A stretch of 64,000 nt of DNA from Streptomyces sp. NBC_01214 (lineage in GTDB: Bacteria > Actinomycetota > Actinomycetes > Streptomycetales > Streptomycetaceae): the NCBI RefSeq assembly GCF_026340975.1, contig NZ_JAPEOS010000001.1:2699001-2763000 (forward strand). Reading direction: 5' to 3'. The notes beneath the pieces were generated by a model that saw only the letters and a program-made list of their open reading frames with translations, was not told the origin of the DNA and ran no database searches. Below are positions 44,991-53,568 of this stretch, one piece after another. The translations under genes and the position numbers were made by a program. Position 1 is the first letter of the stretch, and every line of letters begins with the position of its first letter.

Positions 44991-45960
44991 ACATCCGGTG
45001 CAGGCCCAGGCACGCGCCCGCCATGACCACCAGCACCGCCGGATAGCCCCAGGCGTGCCTGAGCTCCGGCATGTGGTCGAAGTTCATCCCGTAGATCCCC
45101 GCCACCATCGTGGGGACGGCCGCCATCGCCGCCCAGGCCGAGATCTTGCGCATGTCGTCGTTCTGCCGCAGGCCCATCTGCGCCAGGTGCGCGGCGAGCG
45201 CGTCCGACAACAGCCGGTCCAGGCCCTCGATGTACTCGTTCGCCTTGGTGAGGTGGTCCGCGACATCGCGGAAGAACGGCTGCGCGTGCTCGTGGACGAA
45301 GGGGACCTCCCCGAAGGCCAGCCGGTCCATCGGCTGGAGCAGCGGGCTCGTCGCCCGCCGGAACTCCAGCACCTGCCGCTTGAACCCGTAGATCCGGGCG
45401 GCGGTGTTCTTGGTGTCCGAGGCGTTCGGAGCGAAGACCTCGGCCTCCAGCTCCTCCAGGTCCGCCTGGAGCTCGGCCGCCACCTCGATGTAGTGGTCGA
45501 CCACCGCGTCGGACACCGCGTACAGCACCGCCGTCGGGCCGTGCCGCAGCACGTCCGGCTCCTGCTCCAGCCGGTGGCGCACGGCGGCCAGCGGAGCCCC
45601 CTCGCCGTGCCGGACCGTGACGACGAACGAATCCCCTATGAAGACCATCAGCTCGCCCGCGGTCACCCTGTCCGCGTCCTCGTCGTACAGCACCGGCTTG
45701 AGGACGACGAACAGCGAATCGTCGTACACCTCCAGCTTCGGACGCTGGTGCGCGGTCAGCGCGTCCTCCACCGCCAGCGGGTGCAGGCCGAACTCCTGGC
45801 TGACGTGGTCGAATTCCTTCGCGGTCGGCTCGTGCATGCCGATCCACAGGAAGGCGTCACCGGTCGCCCGGGCCTCGTCGAGGGCGTCCGAGAAATCGTC
45901 CGGTCCCTCGGTACGGCGGCCGTCCCGGTAAATCGCGCAGTCCACAATCACGCGGGGCAT
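44968..45960 (-). CDS. CorA-like magnesium/cobalt transporter
   Basis: 330 residues. The long N-terminal soluble domain (FLWIGMHEPTAKEFDHVSQEFGLHPLAVEDAL) and coiled stalk (SDTKNTAARIYGFKRQVLEFRRA; NEYIEGLDRLLSDALAAHLAQ) lead to the two C-terminal membrane helices with the gating motif YGMNFD. All of this is CorA. It carries Mg2+ or Co2+ inward. ATG 45960 is used (MPRVIVDCAIYRDG) because the frame above only overlaps the next gene's promoter. Divergent from the phosphatase gene over 54 bp. Confidence 0.93.
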   Translation of the reverse strand: MPRVIVDCAIYRDGRRTEGPDDFSDALDEARATGDAFLWIGMHEPTAKEFDHVSQEFGLHPLAVEDALTAHQRPKLEVYDDSLFVVLKPVLYDEDADRVTAGELMVFIGDSFVVTVRHGEGAPLAAVRHRLEQEPDVLRHGPTAVLYAVSDAVVDHYIEVAAELQADLEELEAEVFAPNASDTKNTAARIYGFKRQVLEFRRATSPLLQPMDRLAFGEVPFVHEHAQPFFRDVADHLTKANEYIEGLDRLLSDALAAHLAQMGLRQNDDMRKISAWAAMAAVPTMVAGIYGMNFDHMPELRHAWGYPAVLVVMAGACLGLHRMFKRRGWL

Positions 45961-46014
45961 TCTTCCCTGCCCACGGCCCGCCCGCACACCGGCGGCAGCG
46001 CATACGCTGGCCCC

Positions 46015-46734
46015 ATGGCCACGCTGATCCTCGTACGACACGGGCGGTCCACCGCCAACACCGCTGGGCTGCTCGCCGGATGGACCCCCGGAGTGGCCCT
46101 CGACGAGCGCGGCGCGGAGCAGGCCGCCGCCCTGCCCGGCCGACTGGCGGGGGTGCCGCTCGCCGCCGCCGTCACCAGCCCGCTACAGCGCTGCCGGGAG
46201 ACCCTCGCCCCCCTGATGGCCGCCCGGCCGGAGCTGGAACTGCACACCGACGAGCGGATCGGCGAGTGCCACTACGGCGACTGGTCGGGCCGCAAGCTGT
46301 CCGAGCTCTCCGACGAACCGCTGATGAAGATCGTCCAGCAGCACCCGTCGGCGGCCGCCTTCCCCGGCGGCGAGTCCATGCGCGCCATGCAGGCGCGCGC
46401 CGTGGAAGCCGTACGCGACTGGGACGCGCGGATCGAGCAGGAGCACGGCAGCGACGCCGTCTTCCTGATGTGCTCGCACGGCGACATCATCAAGTCCCTT
46501 GTCGCGGACGCCCTGGGCATGCACCTGGACCTCTTCCAGCGCATCCACGTCGACCCCTGCTCGGTGACGGCCGTCCGGTACACCGCCACCCGGCCCTTCG
46601 TGTTCCGGCTCGGTGACACCGGGGACTTCGGCTCGCTCGTCCGGCGCCCCGCAGCACCGGAGAGCGTCGCATCCGACAAGGACACCGAAGACGCGGGGAA
46701 CGCCGTCGTGGGAGGCGGCGCGGGCGCGGCTTGA
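46015..46734 (+). CDS. histidine phosphatase, MSMEG_4193 family
   Basis: 239 residues. Phosphoglycerate-mutase-like motifs: LVRHGRSTANTAG with the nucleophile His, TSPLQRCRET, IGECHYGDWSGRKL and the second His in CSHGDIIKSL. The family (TIGR-type model for the MSMEG_4193 group) is found next to DUF3090 and SCO1664 genes in actinobacteria, exactly as here. ATG 46015; a -10-like TACGCT ends six bases upstream, suggesting leaderless transcription. The C-terminal 40 residues are low-complexity. First of a four-gene block with mshC at the end. Confidence 0.9.
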   Translation: MATLILVRHGRSTANTAGLLAGWTPGVALDERGAEQAAALPGRLAGVPLAAAVTSPLQRCRETLAPLMAARPELELHTDERIGECHYGDWSGRKLSELSDEPLMKIVQQHPSAAAFPGGESMRAMQARAVEAVRDWDARIEQEHGSDAVFLMCSHGDIIKSLVADALGMHLDLFQRIHVDPCSVTAVRYTATRPFVFRLGDTGDFGSLVRRPAAPESVASDKDTEDAGNAVVGGGAGAA

Positions 46735-46812
46735 TCGCCCGGCGCAGTAGGGTGGACGGGCCAACACAAGGGCGCAGACCTGCCCCCTGCCGCCGAGACT
46801 TGGAGACTGGAC

Positions 46813-47403
46813 GTGCCCCGTCAGGTGTTCCTCTACGACCCCCCGGACCGCTTCGTGGCCGGCACGGTCGGTCTGCCGGGACGCCGTACGTTCTTCCTGC
46901 AGGCCTCCTCAGGCCCCCGCGTCACCAGCGTCTCCCTGGAGAAGACCCAGGTCGCAGCGCTGGCCGAGCGGATGGACGAGCTGCTGGACGAGGTCGTACG
47001 GCGGACCGGCGGCAACGCTCCGGTCCCGGCCGTCGCTCCCACCGAGGCCGCCGACACCGCGCCGCTGGACGTCCCGGTCGACGAGGAGTTCCGCGTCGGC
47101 ACCATGGCCCTGGCCTGGGACGGCGAGGAACAGCGCATGATCGTCGAGGCCCAGGCGCTCGTCGAACTCGACGCCGACTCCGACGAGGACCTCGCCGAGG
47201 CCGAGGAGCGGTTGCTCCAGGACGAGGAGAACGGCCCGCCGATGCTGCGGGTCCGCCTCACCGGAGCCCAGGCCCGGGCCTTCGCCAAGCGGGCCCTGGA
47301 CGTCGTCAACGCCGGCCGCCCGCCCTGCCCGCTGTGCAGCCTCCCGCTGGACCCGGAGGGGCACGTGTGCCCGCGCCAGAACGGCTACCGGCGCCAGGCG
47401 TGA
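46813..47403 (+). CDS. DUF3090 family protein
   Basis: 196 residues. Starts MPRQVFLYDPPDRFVAGTVGLPGRRTFFLQA, the conserved N-terminus of the family; the end carries two Cys pairs, PPCPLCSLPL and HVCPRQNGYRR, which may bind zinc. Function unknown. GTG 46813 lies 78 bp after the phosphatase gene, and its stop overlaps the GTG of the SCO1664-type gene (GTGA), so translation is coupled. Confidence 0.9.
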   Translation: MPRQVFLYDPPDRFVAGTVGLPGRRTFFLQASSGPRVTSVSLEKTQVAALAERMDELLDEVVRRTGGNAPVPAVAPTEAADTAPLDVPVDEEFRVGTMALAWDGEEQRMIVEAQALVELDADSDEDLAEAEERLLQDEENGPPMLRVRLTGAQARAFAKRALDVVNAGRPPCPLCSLPLDPEGHVCPRQNGYRRQA

Positions 47404-48218
47404 GCGACACGGGGGAGAAGATGGAGGAACTGCTCGCCCAGGGCGAGCTCACCGTCATAGGCCGGATCCGCGACGCGTCCAACGCCGTCCTGCTGTGCAG
47501 CGTCACCTACGGGGGCGTGAGCGCCGACTGCGTGTACAAGCCGGTCAAGGGCGAGCGGCCGCTGTGGGACTTCCCCGACGGGAACCTCGCCCGCCGGGAG
47601 GTCGCCGCCTACCTGATCTCCGAGGCCACCGGATGGGGCCTGGTCCCCGCCACCGTGCTGCGCGACGGACCGTACGGCGAGGGCATGGTCCAACGGTGGA
47701 TCGACGCCGAGCAGCCGGACGAGGACGCCCCGCTGGGCGCGCTCCTCGGACTCGTCGACGGCGAGGAGGCGGGGGAGGGCTGGAAGGCCGTCGCCCTCGC
47801 CGAGGTCGGCGAAGGCCGCACCGCGCTGCTCGTGCACGCCGACGACGAGCGGCTGCGCCGGCTCGCCGTACTCGACGCAGTGATCAACAACGGCGACCGC
47901 AAGGGCGGCCACCTGCTGCCCGCGCCCGACGGACGGCTCTACGGCATCGACCACGGCGTGACCTTCCACGCCGAGGACAAGCTGCGCACCCTCCTGTGGG
48001 GCTGGGCGGGCGAGCCGCTGACCGACGAGGCCCGCGCGGTGCTCGCCGCGCTGGCCGGCGCGCTGGCCGACGGGGCCCCGCTCGCCACCCGGCTGGCCGA
48101 ACTGATCACGCCGGTCGAGCTGGCCGCCGTACGGGACCGGGTGGAGCACCTGCTGCGCACCGGTATCCATCCCCAGCCGTCCGGGCAGTGGCCGTCGATC
48201 CCCTGGCCACCGGTCTGA
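47400..48218 (+). CDS. SCO1664 family protein
   Basis: 272 residues. Matches my memory of the SCO1664 family: GELTVIGRIRDASNAVLLCSV, CVYKPVKGERPLWDFPDGNL and AVLDAVINNGDRKGGHLL with a kinase-like NNGDRKGGHL loop (compare catalytic HxD-type loops in PI3/4-kinase-like folds), then GIDHGVTFHAEDKLRTLLW. GTG 47400 forms a GTGA overlap with DUF3090; a second start, ATG 47421, has a better ribosome site (GGGGGAG), so either is possible. Function is unknown; the phosphatase/kinase-like pair would suggest reversible phosphorylation, which is only inference. Confidence 0.85.
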   Translation: MSDTGEKMEELLAQGELTVIGRIRDASNAVLLCSVTYGGVSADCVYKPVKGERPLWDFPDGNLARREVAAYLISEATGWGLVPATVLRDGPYGEGMVQRWIDAEQPDEDAPLGALLGLVDGEEAGEGWKAVALAEVGEGRTALLVHADDERLRRLAVLDAVINNGDRKGGHLLPAPDGRLYGIDHGVTFHAEDKLRTLLWGWAGEPLTDEARAVLAALAGALADGAPLATRLAELITPVELAAVRDRVEHLLRTGIHPQPSGQWPSIPWPPV

Positions 48219-48327
48219 ATCAGCCACCGGTCGACGCACAAAATCAGCCAGACCGCAAGAGTGCCGATCAAGACAACAGTGCAGGTCCAGTTCGTTTCCG
48301 GAACATCCGTCCGGTTAGGCTCGAGAC

Positions 48328-49557
48328 ATGCATGCCTGGCCCGCTTCTGAGGTCCCCGCCCTTCCTGGCAAGGGCCGCGACCTCCAGATCCACGACACCG
48401 CGACCCAGGGGACGATCACCCTCGCCCCCGGTCCCGTCGCCCGTATCTACGTCTGCGGCATCACTCCGTACGACGCGACCCACATCGGTCACGCGGCGAC
48501 CTACAACGCGTTCGACCTCGTACAACGCGTGTGGCTCGACACCAAGCGGCAGGTCCACTACGTCCAGAACGTCACGGACGTGGACGACCCGCTCCTGGAG
48601 CGGGCGCTGCGCGACGACCAGGACTGGACCGAGCTGGCGGAGCGCGAGACCGCACTCTTCCGCGAGGACATGACGGCCCTGCGGATGTTGCCCCCGCAGC
48701 ACTACATCGGAGCCGTCGAGGCCATACCCGGCATCGTGCCGCTGGTCGAGCGGCTGCGGGACGCGGGCGCGGCGTACGAGCTCGACGGCGACACCTACTT
48801 CTCGGTCGAGGCCGACCCGCACTTCGGCGGGGTCTCCCACCTCGACGCCGAGGCGATGCGGCTGCTCTCGGCGGAGCGGGGCGGCGACCCCGACCGGCCC
48901 GGGAAGAAGAACCCGCTGGACCCGATGCTGTGGATGGCCGCACGTCCGGGCGAGCCGAGCTGGGACGGCGGCTCGCTGGGCCGCGGCCGGCCGGGCTGGC
49001 ACATCGAGTGCGTGGCGATCGCCCTCGACCACCTGGGCATGGGCTTCGACATCCAGGGCGGCGGCTCCGACCTGGCCTTCCCGCACCACGAGATGGGCGC
49101 TTCGCACGCCCAGGCGCTGACGGGCGAGTTCCCGATGGCCAAGGCGTACGTGCACGCGGGCATGGTGGCGCTGCACGGCGAGAAGATGTCGAAGTCGAAG
49201 GGCAACCTCGTCTTCGTGTCGGCGCTGCGCCGCTCCGGGGTGGACCCGGCGGCCATCCGCCTCGCGCTGCTGTCCCACCACTACCGGGCCGACTGGGAGT
49301 GGACGGACGCCGTCCTCGACGAGGCCGTGGCCCGGCTGGAGCGCTGGCGCGCGGCCGTGTCCCGGCCGGACGGCATCCCGGCGGACGCCGTGCTCGAAGA
49401 GGTCCGCGAGGCCCTGGCGAACGACCTGGACGCCCCTGCGGCGCTGGCGGCCGTGGACCGCTGGGTGGAGCTCCAGAACGCCACCGACGGCGACGACGAG
49501 TCCGCCCCGGGCCTGGTCTCCCGCACGGTCGACGCGCTGCTGGGCGTCGCGCTCTAG
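48328..49557 (+). CDS. mshC: L-cysteine:1D-myo-inositol 2-amino-2-deoxy-alpha-D-glucopyranoside ligase MshC
   Basis: 409 residues. A cysteinyl-tRNA synthetase relative that joins Cys to GlcN-Ins in mycothiol synthesis. Signatures: [16 protein letters not shown] with zinc Cys43 and the HIGH-type sequence at 52-55, the second zinc region [27 protein letters not shown], and KMSKS at 286-290. It lacks the anticodon-binding domain of CysS, which is how MshC differs. ATG 48328: a -10-like TAGGCT ends six bases upstream, so the transcript is probably leaderless. In S. coelicolor this is SCO1663, next to SCO1664 as here. Confidence 0.96.
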   Translation: MHAWPASEVPALPGKGRDLQIHDTATQGTITLAPGPVARIYVCGITPYDATHIGHAATYNAFDLVQRVWLDTKRQVHYVQNVTDVDDPLLERALRDDQDWTELAERETALFREDMTALRMLPPQHYIGAVEAIPGIVPLVERLRDAGAAYELDGDTYFSVEADPHFGGVSHLDAEAMRLLSAERGGDPDRPGKKNPLDPMLWMAARPGEPSWDGGSLGRGRPGWHIECVAIALDHLGMGFDIQGGGSDLAFPHHEMGASHAQALTGEFPMAKAYVHAGMVALHGEKMSKSKGNLVFVSALRRSGVDPAAIRLALLSHHYRADWEWTDAVLDEAVARLERWRAAVSRPDGIPADAVLEEVREALANDLDAPAALAAVDRWVELQNATDGDDESAPGLVSRTVDALLGVAL

Positions 49558-49570
49558 GCAACCGAAGAGG

Positions 49571-49599
49571 CGCGCCCCCGGCTCCGTGCCGGGGGCGCG
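49571..49599. terminator. bidirectional terminator after mshC
   Basis: CGCGCCCCCGGC / GCCGGGGGCGCG, 12-bp perfect stem with a five-base loop, between convergent genes. Confidence 0.9.
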
Positions 49600-49617
49600 T
49601 TCTGCCGTTTCACGGCC

Positions 49618-50586
49618 TCACTGCATGACGGTGACCGGCGGGTGCCGGGGATCGGCGGGGCACGCGTAGAACTGCAAGGTGTAGCCGCGGCCCACGGTGA
49701 CCGCCGTGGGGGTCGCGGACGCGCCGTGCGCCTCCTCGACCGGCCGCCAGCTCACGGTTTCGGCGTTCCACTCGGCGTAGCCGATGGTGAGCAACGGTTC
49801 GCCGACGGCCGAACACCGCGCGCAGCGCAGCTCCTCCGGGCCGCCGGAATCCCGGAACGTGAAGGGCGCGGCCCAGCCACCGGCCTTCCACCCGGGTGCG
49901 ACGGACAGGGCTCCCCGGTAGTCCGTGGCCCCGTCCTCCTCCCAGCGGTGGATCCGCCCGGCCAGCTCGGGGTCCAGATCGTGCGCGGCCGGGTACTCGA
50001 GGACCTGCTCCGGACGGAGCACGCACGGGAGGGGCACCAGCTCGGACGTGCCCACGTACGCCGGCTCCGGCGGGGACGCCAGGACCTCCACCACGTCGGC
50101 GGCCCGCCGCCACCGCAGCTGGACGGCCGCCGAGCCGCTCTGGTCCTCGATGTCGATGAACGGGCACCACAGCACCTGGAGCAGGTCCGTGCCCTCGGGG
50201 AACGGCAGGCCGGGGACGTCCCGGGCGTACAGCTGCGCCACCGGTATCAGCGGGTGCGGGCCCTCGGGCAGTAGCGACGGATCATGGCCGGCGTGGATCC
50301 GCGAGACCTCGGCGTGGTCCTCGTCCGTCCAGACGTCGCGGGCGAGGATCCGCCGGAGCGTGCGGACCTCCTCGGGCGTGTTCAGCTCGAAGGGGGCGTC
50401 GTGCTCCTGCGAACACGACGCCCAGGACTCGCCGGCCGGCCACAGCAGCGGCCCGCCCACCGAGCTCTCGTGCACGGTGGGCGCACCGGGCCGCGGGTGC
50501 AGCCGGGTGGCGGTCCTGGACGTTCCAGCGAGCTCCGGGAAGACCGAAGCCACGTCGAGCGGGCGGGGCGGGGTGGTACGGGTCAT
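49618..50586 (-). CDS. hypothetical YwqG-like protein
   Basis: 322 residues. The pattern GGPLLWPAGESWASCSQEHDAP, LIPVAQLYARDVPGLPFPEG, LLQVLWCPFIDIEDQ and GYTLQFYACPADPRHPPV resembles the YwqG/DUF1963 family, whose function is unknown. A CARC pair and the late Cys (FYACPAD) may bind a metal. ATG 50586 has GAGAGGGAAG upstream; the frame beyond it overlaps the parJ region. Not clearly linked to its neighbours. Confidence 0.7.
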   Translation of the reverse strand: MTRTTPPRPLDVASVFPELAGTSRTATRLHPRPGAPTVHESSVGGPLLWPAGESWASCSQEHDAPFELNTPEEVRTLRRILARDVWTDEDHAEVSRIHAGHDPSLLPEGPHPLIPVAQLYARDVPGLPFPEGTDLLQVLWCPFIDIEDQSGSAAVQLRWRRAADVVEVLASPPEPAYVGTSELVPLPCVLRPEQVLEYPAAHDLDPELAGRIHRWEEDGATDYRGALSVAPGWKAGGWAAPFTFRDSGGPEELRCARCSAVGEPLLTIGYAEWNAETVSWRPVEEAHGASATPTAVTVGRGYTLQFYACPADPRHPPVTVMQ

Positions 50587-50655
50587 GCTTCCCTCTCTCG
50601 GAACGGCAACCCGTATCCAAGCAGGGGGTACTGACACACGGACAGCCTGGTGGGA

Positions 50656-51792
50656 CTAGTCCTCGGGGGTGTCCCCGACGCCGTCCGACGTGCCGTTCGA
50701 CGTGCCGTTCGACGTGCCGTTCGACGTGCCTTGTGACGTGTCGTCCGGCTTGCCCTTCGACGTGTCGTCCGGCTCGTCCCCGGCCTTGTCGTCCGCAGCT
50801 GCGGGACCTTCCGGCCCGCCGGTGCCCGTCTGCTCCTGCCCGTCCTGCGGCTCCGCCGTGCCCTCCGGCTTCGGCTTCGCCTGGGGTCGGGAACCGCCGG
50901 ACAGGTCCCGGAAGTAGGAACCCGTGTCGGTGGCCGTCTCCGGACTCCCCGCCGGATCCCGCCGCCGCAGGTACCGCTCGAACTCCCGCGCGATCGCGTC
51001 CCCCGAGGCCTCCGGCAGATCGGCCGTGTCCCGCGCCTCCTCCAGCGTTTGGACGTACTCCGCCACCTCGCTGTCCTCGGCGGCCAGTTGGTCCACGCCC
51101 AACTGCCACGCCCGGGCGTCCTCCGGCAGCTCGCCCAGCGGGATCCGGATGTCGATCAGGTCCTCCAGCCGGTTCAGGAGGGCCAGCGTCGCCTTCGGGT
51201 TCGGCGGCTGCGACACGTAGTGCGGCACGGCCGCCCACAGCGACACCGCCGGCACCCCGGCGTGCGTACAGGCCTCCTGGAGGATGCCCACGATGCCCGT
51301 CGGGCCCTCGTACTTGGTCTCCTCCAGGTCCATCGTCCGCGCCAGGTCCGCGTCCGAGGTGACCCCGCTCACCGGCACCGGCCGCGTGTGCGGCGTGTCC
51401 CCGAGCAGCGCGCCCAGGATGACCACCATCTCCACGCCCAGCTCGTGCGCGAAACCGAGGATCTCGTTGCAGAACGACCGCCACCGCATGGACGGTTCGA
51501 TGCCCCGGACCAGCACCAGGTCCCGCGGCTTGGCCCCGCCGATCCGGACCACCGACAGCCGTGTCGTCGGCCACGTGATCTTCCGTACCCCGTTGTCCAG
51601 CCACACCGTCGGCCGGTTGACCTGGAAGTCGTAGTAGTCCTCCGCGTCGAGCGCCGCGAAGACCTCGCCCTTCCACTCCCGGTCCAGGTGTGCGACCGCA
51701 CCGGAGGCCGCGTCACCCGCGTCGTTCCAGCCCTCGAACGCGGCCACCATGACCGGGTCGATCAGCTCGGGCACGCCCTCAAGCTCGATCAC
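50656..51792 (-). CDS. parJ: PAC2 family protein, ParJ-type
   Basis: 378 residues. PAC2 fold (proteasome-assembly-chaperone-like): VMVAAFEGWNDAGDAASGA, LVLVRGIEPSMRWRSFCNEI, GALLGDTPHTRPVPVSG and KYEGPTGIVGILQEAC. In S. coelicolor the protein at this position (SCO1662, ParJ) was reported to bind ParA and limit its polymerisation during sporulation septation; gene order here agrees. The last 90 residues are a disordered, Asp/Thr/Ser/Gly-rich tail with TSNG repeats encoded by a 12-bp repeat at 50687-50730. GTG 51792 has AAGGAGA upstream. Confidence 0.88.
   Translation of the reverse strand: MIELEGVPELIDPVMVAAFEGWNDAGDAASGAVAHLDREWKGEVFAALDAEDYYDFQVNRPTVWLDNGVRKITWPTTRLSVVRIGGAKPRDLVLVRGIEPSMRWRSFCNEILGFAHELGVEMVVILGALLGDTPHTRPVPVSGVTSDADLARTMDLEETKYEGPTGIVGILQEACTHAGVPAVSLWAAVPHYVSQPPNPKATLALLNRLEDLIDIRIPLGELPEDARAWQLGVDQLAAEDSEVAEYVQTLEEARDTADLPEASGDAIAREFERYLRRRDPAGSPETATDTGSYFRDLSGGSRPQAKPKPEGTAEPQDGQEQTGTGGPEGPAAADDKAGDEPDDTSKGKPDDTSQGTSNGTSNGTSNGTSDGVGDTPED
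50687..50730. repeat. 12-bp repeats in the parJ tail
   Basis: Three exact GACGTGCCGTTC units and a partial fourth, in frame; they encode Gly-Thr-Ser-Asn steps on the minus strand. Confidence 0.9.
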
Positions 51793-51870
51793 CCAGGTCT
51801 CCTTCCGAAGTTCCCTTGTGTACGTGGGTCAGCCTAAGCCTTGATGAGGCACCGGTCACAGCCCACGACA

Positions 51871-51900
51871 GAGGGGCGGTTCCCCTCGGAACCGCCCCTC
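51871..51900 (-). terminator. terminator of the glycerol operon
   Basis: GAGGGGCGGTTCC / GGAACCGCCCCTC, 13-bp perfect stem with loop CCTC, 20 bases after the glpD stop. Confidence 0.9.
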
Positions 51901-51919
51901 TTCCCCACCTGCGTAAGAG

Positions 51920-53527
51920 CTATGCCTTGCGGCCCAGCATCTCCTCGACCCGGGCCCGGACGGACTCGTCGTCCAGGCCGCGGATCGTCACCGTCGTACG
52001 GCGGCGCAGCACGTCGTCGACCGTCTCGGCCCACTCGTTGTCACGGGCGTAGGCGACCTGTGCCCAGATCTCCGGACCGTCCGGGTGGATCCGCTCGGCC
52101 AGCGCCGGGTCCTCGTTCGCGAGGCGCGCGATGTCGAAGGCCAGCGAGCCGTAGTGGGAAGCGAGGTGGCGGGCCGTCAGCGGGTCCATCCGCGTCCCCG
52201 GCTCCCGGTCCACCAGCAGTCGGTGCGCGACCGCGTTCGGGTTGGCGACACCGGGCAGCGCGATCCGGCGCACCAGCGACTTCACCGGCTCCATGTCCTC
52301 GGTCAGCGGGCTGCCCGGGAGCTTCGCCAGCTTGTCCATGACCACACGGCCGATGTGGCGGTACGTCGTCCACTTGCCGCCGGCCACCGACAGCATGCCG
52401 CCGGCGCCCTCGGAGACGACCGTCTCGCGCTTGGCCTTCTCGACGCCGCCGGGGCCGCCGGGCAGCACCCGCAGGCCCGCGAAGGCGTACGTCATCAGCG
52501 AGCGGTCCAGGTCCGCGTCCTTCACCGAGAAGGCCGCCTCGTCCAGGATCTGCGTGATGTCGGACTCGGTGGCGCGCACGTCCGCCGGGTCGCCCTCGTA
52601 CACCTCGTCGGTGGTGCCGAGCAGCAGCTGGTCCTCCCACGGGAGGGCGAAGGTGATGCGGTACTTGTCGATCGGGGTGGCCATGGCGGCCTTCCACGGC
52701 GACTTGCGCTTCATGACGATGTGCGCGCCCTTGGAGAGGCGGATCGACGGCATGGAGTGCTTGTCTTCCATGCGCCGCAGGTGGTCCACCCACGGGCCGG
52801 TGGCGTTGAGCACGACGCGCGCGTCGACCCCGAACTCGGTGCCGTCGAGACGGTCCTTGAGCTCGGCGCCGGTGACCCGGCCGCGCGTCTTGCGCAGTCC
52901 GGTGACCTCGGCGTGGTTGAGGACGACCGCGCCCGACTCGACGGCCGCGCGGACCGTCATGACGGCGACGCGGGAGTCGTTCATCTGGTGGTCGTAGTAG
53001 ACCGCCACGGCCTTGAGGTTGTCCGTCTTCAGACCGGGGTTGTCGGCGACGGCACGGGCCGGGGATATGACCTTGCCCATGCCGTCACCGAAGGCCGAGA
53101 GGGCGGAGTAGGCGAAGACGCCCGCGCCCAGCTTGGCCGCACCCACCGGACCGCCCTTGTAGACCGGCAGGTAGAAGGTGAGCGGGTTGACCAGGTGCGG
53201 GGCCACGTCCTTGGCCAGCACCCGGCGCTCGTGGTGGTTCTCCGCGACCAGCTTGACCGCGCCGGTCTGCAGGTAGCGCAGACCGCCGTGGACGAGCTTG
53301 GAGGAGGCCGAGGAGGTGGCGCCGGCGAAGTCGCCGGCGTCCACCATGGCAACCCGCAGGCCCGACTGCGCGGCGTGCCACGCCACGGAGGTGCCCAGGA
53401 TTCCACCGCCGATGACCAGCAGGTCGTACGTGGCCTTCGACAGCTGCTCACGGGTCTGCGCGCGGCTGACGTTGGCACCGGCGGTCGGGTGCGTGCCCAG
53501 TGCGGGAACGCTCTGCAGGCTGCTCAT
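51920..53527 (-). CDS. glpD: FAD-dependent glycerol-3-phosphate dehydrogenase
   Basis: 535 residues. N-terminal FAD motif DLLVIGGGILGTSVAWHAA and SSASSKLVHGGLRYL; the substrate Arg regions and GEGAGGMLSVAGGKWTTYRH follow, with a C-terminal helical cap from about 400. Oxidises glycerol-3-phosphate to dihydroxyacetone phosphate at the membrane, passing electrons to quinone. Third gene of the glycerol operon, 41 bp after glpK. This operon structure is the known gyl operon of S. coelicolor, induced by glycerol through loss of GylR repression. Confidence 0.96.
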   Translation of the reverse strand: MSSLQSVPALGTHPTAGANVSRAQTREQLSKATYDLLVIGGGILGTSVAWHAAQSGLRVAMVDAGDFAGATSSASSKLVHGGLRYLQTGAVKLVAENHHERRVLAKDVAPHLVNPLTFYLPVYKGGPVGAAKLGAGVFAYSALSAFGDGMGKVISPARAVADNPGLKTDNLKAVAVYYDHQMNDSRVAVMTVRAAVESGAVVLNHAEVTGLRKTRGRVTGAELKDRLDGTEFGVDARVVLNATGPWVDHLRRMEDKHSMPSIRLSKGAHIVMKRKSPWKAAMATPIDKYRITFALPWEDQLLLGTTDEVYEGDPADVRATESDITQILDEAAFSVKDADLDRSLMTYAFAGLRVLPGGPGGVEKAKRETVVSEGAGGMLSVAGGKWTTYRHIGRVVMDKLAKLPGSPLTEDMEPVKSLVRRIALPGVANPNAVAHRLLVDREPGTRMDPLTARHLASHYGSLAFDIARLANEDPALAERIHPDGPEIWAQVAYARDNEWAETVDDVLRRRTTVTIRGLDDESVRARVEEMLGRKA

Positions 53528-53568
53528 ATCTCTCTTAGCTCCTCGTCGATTGACTCAGCTGAGTGCGG

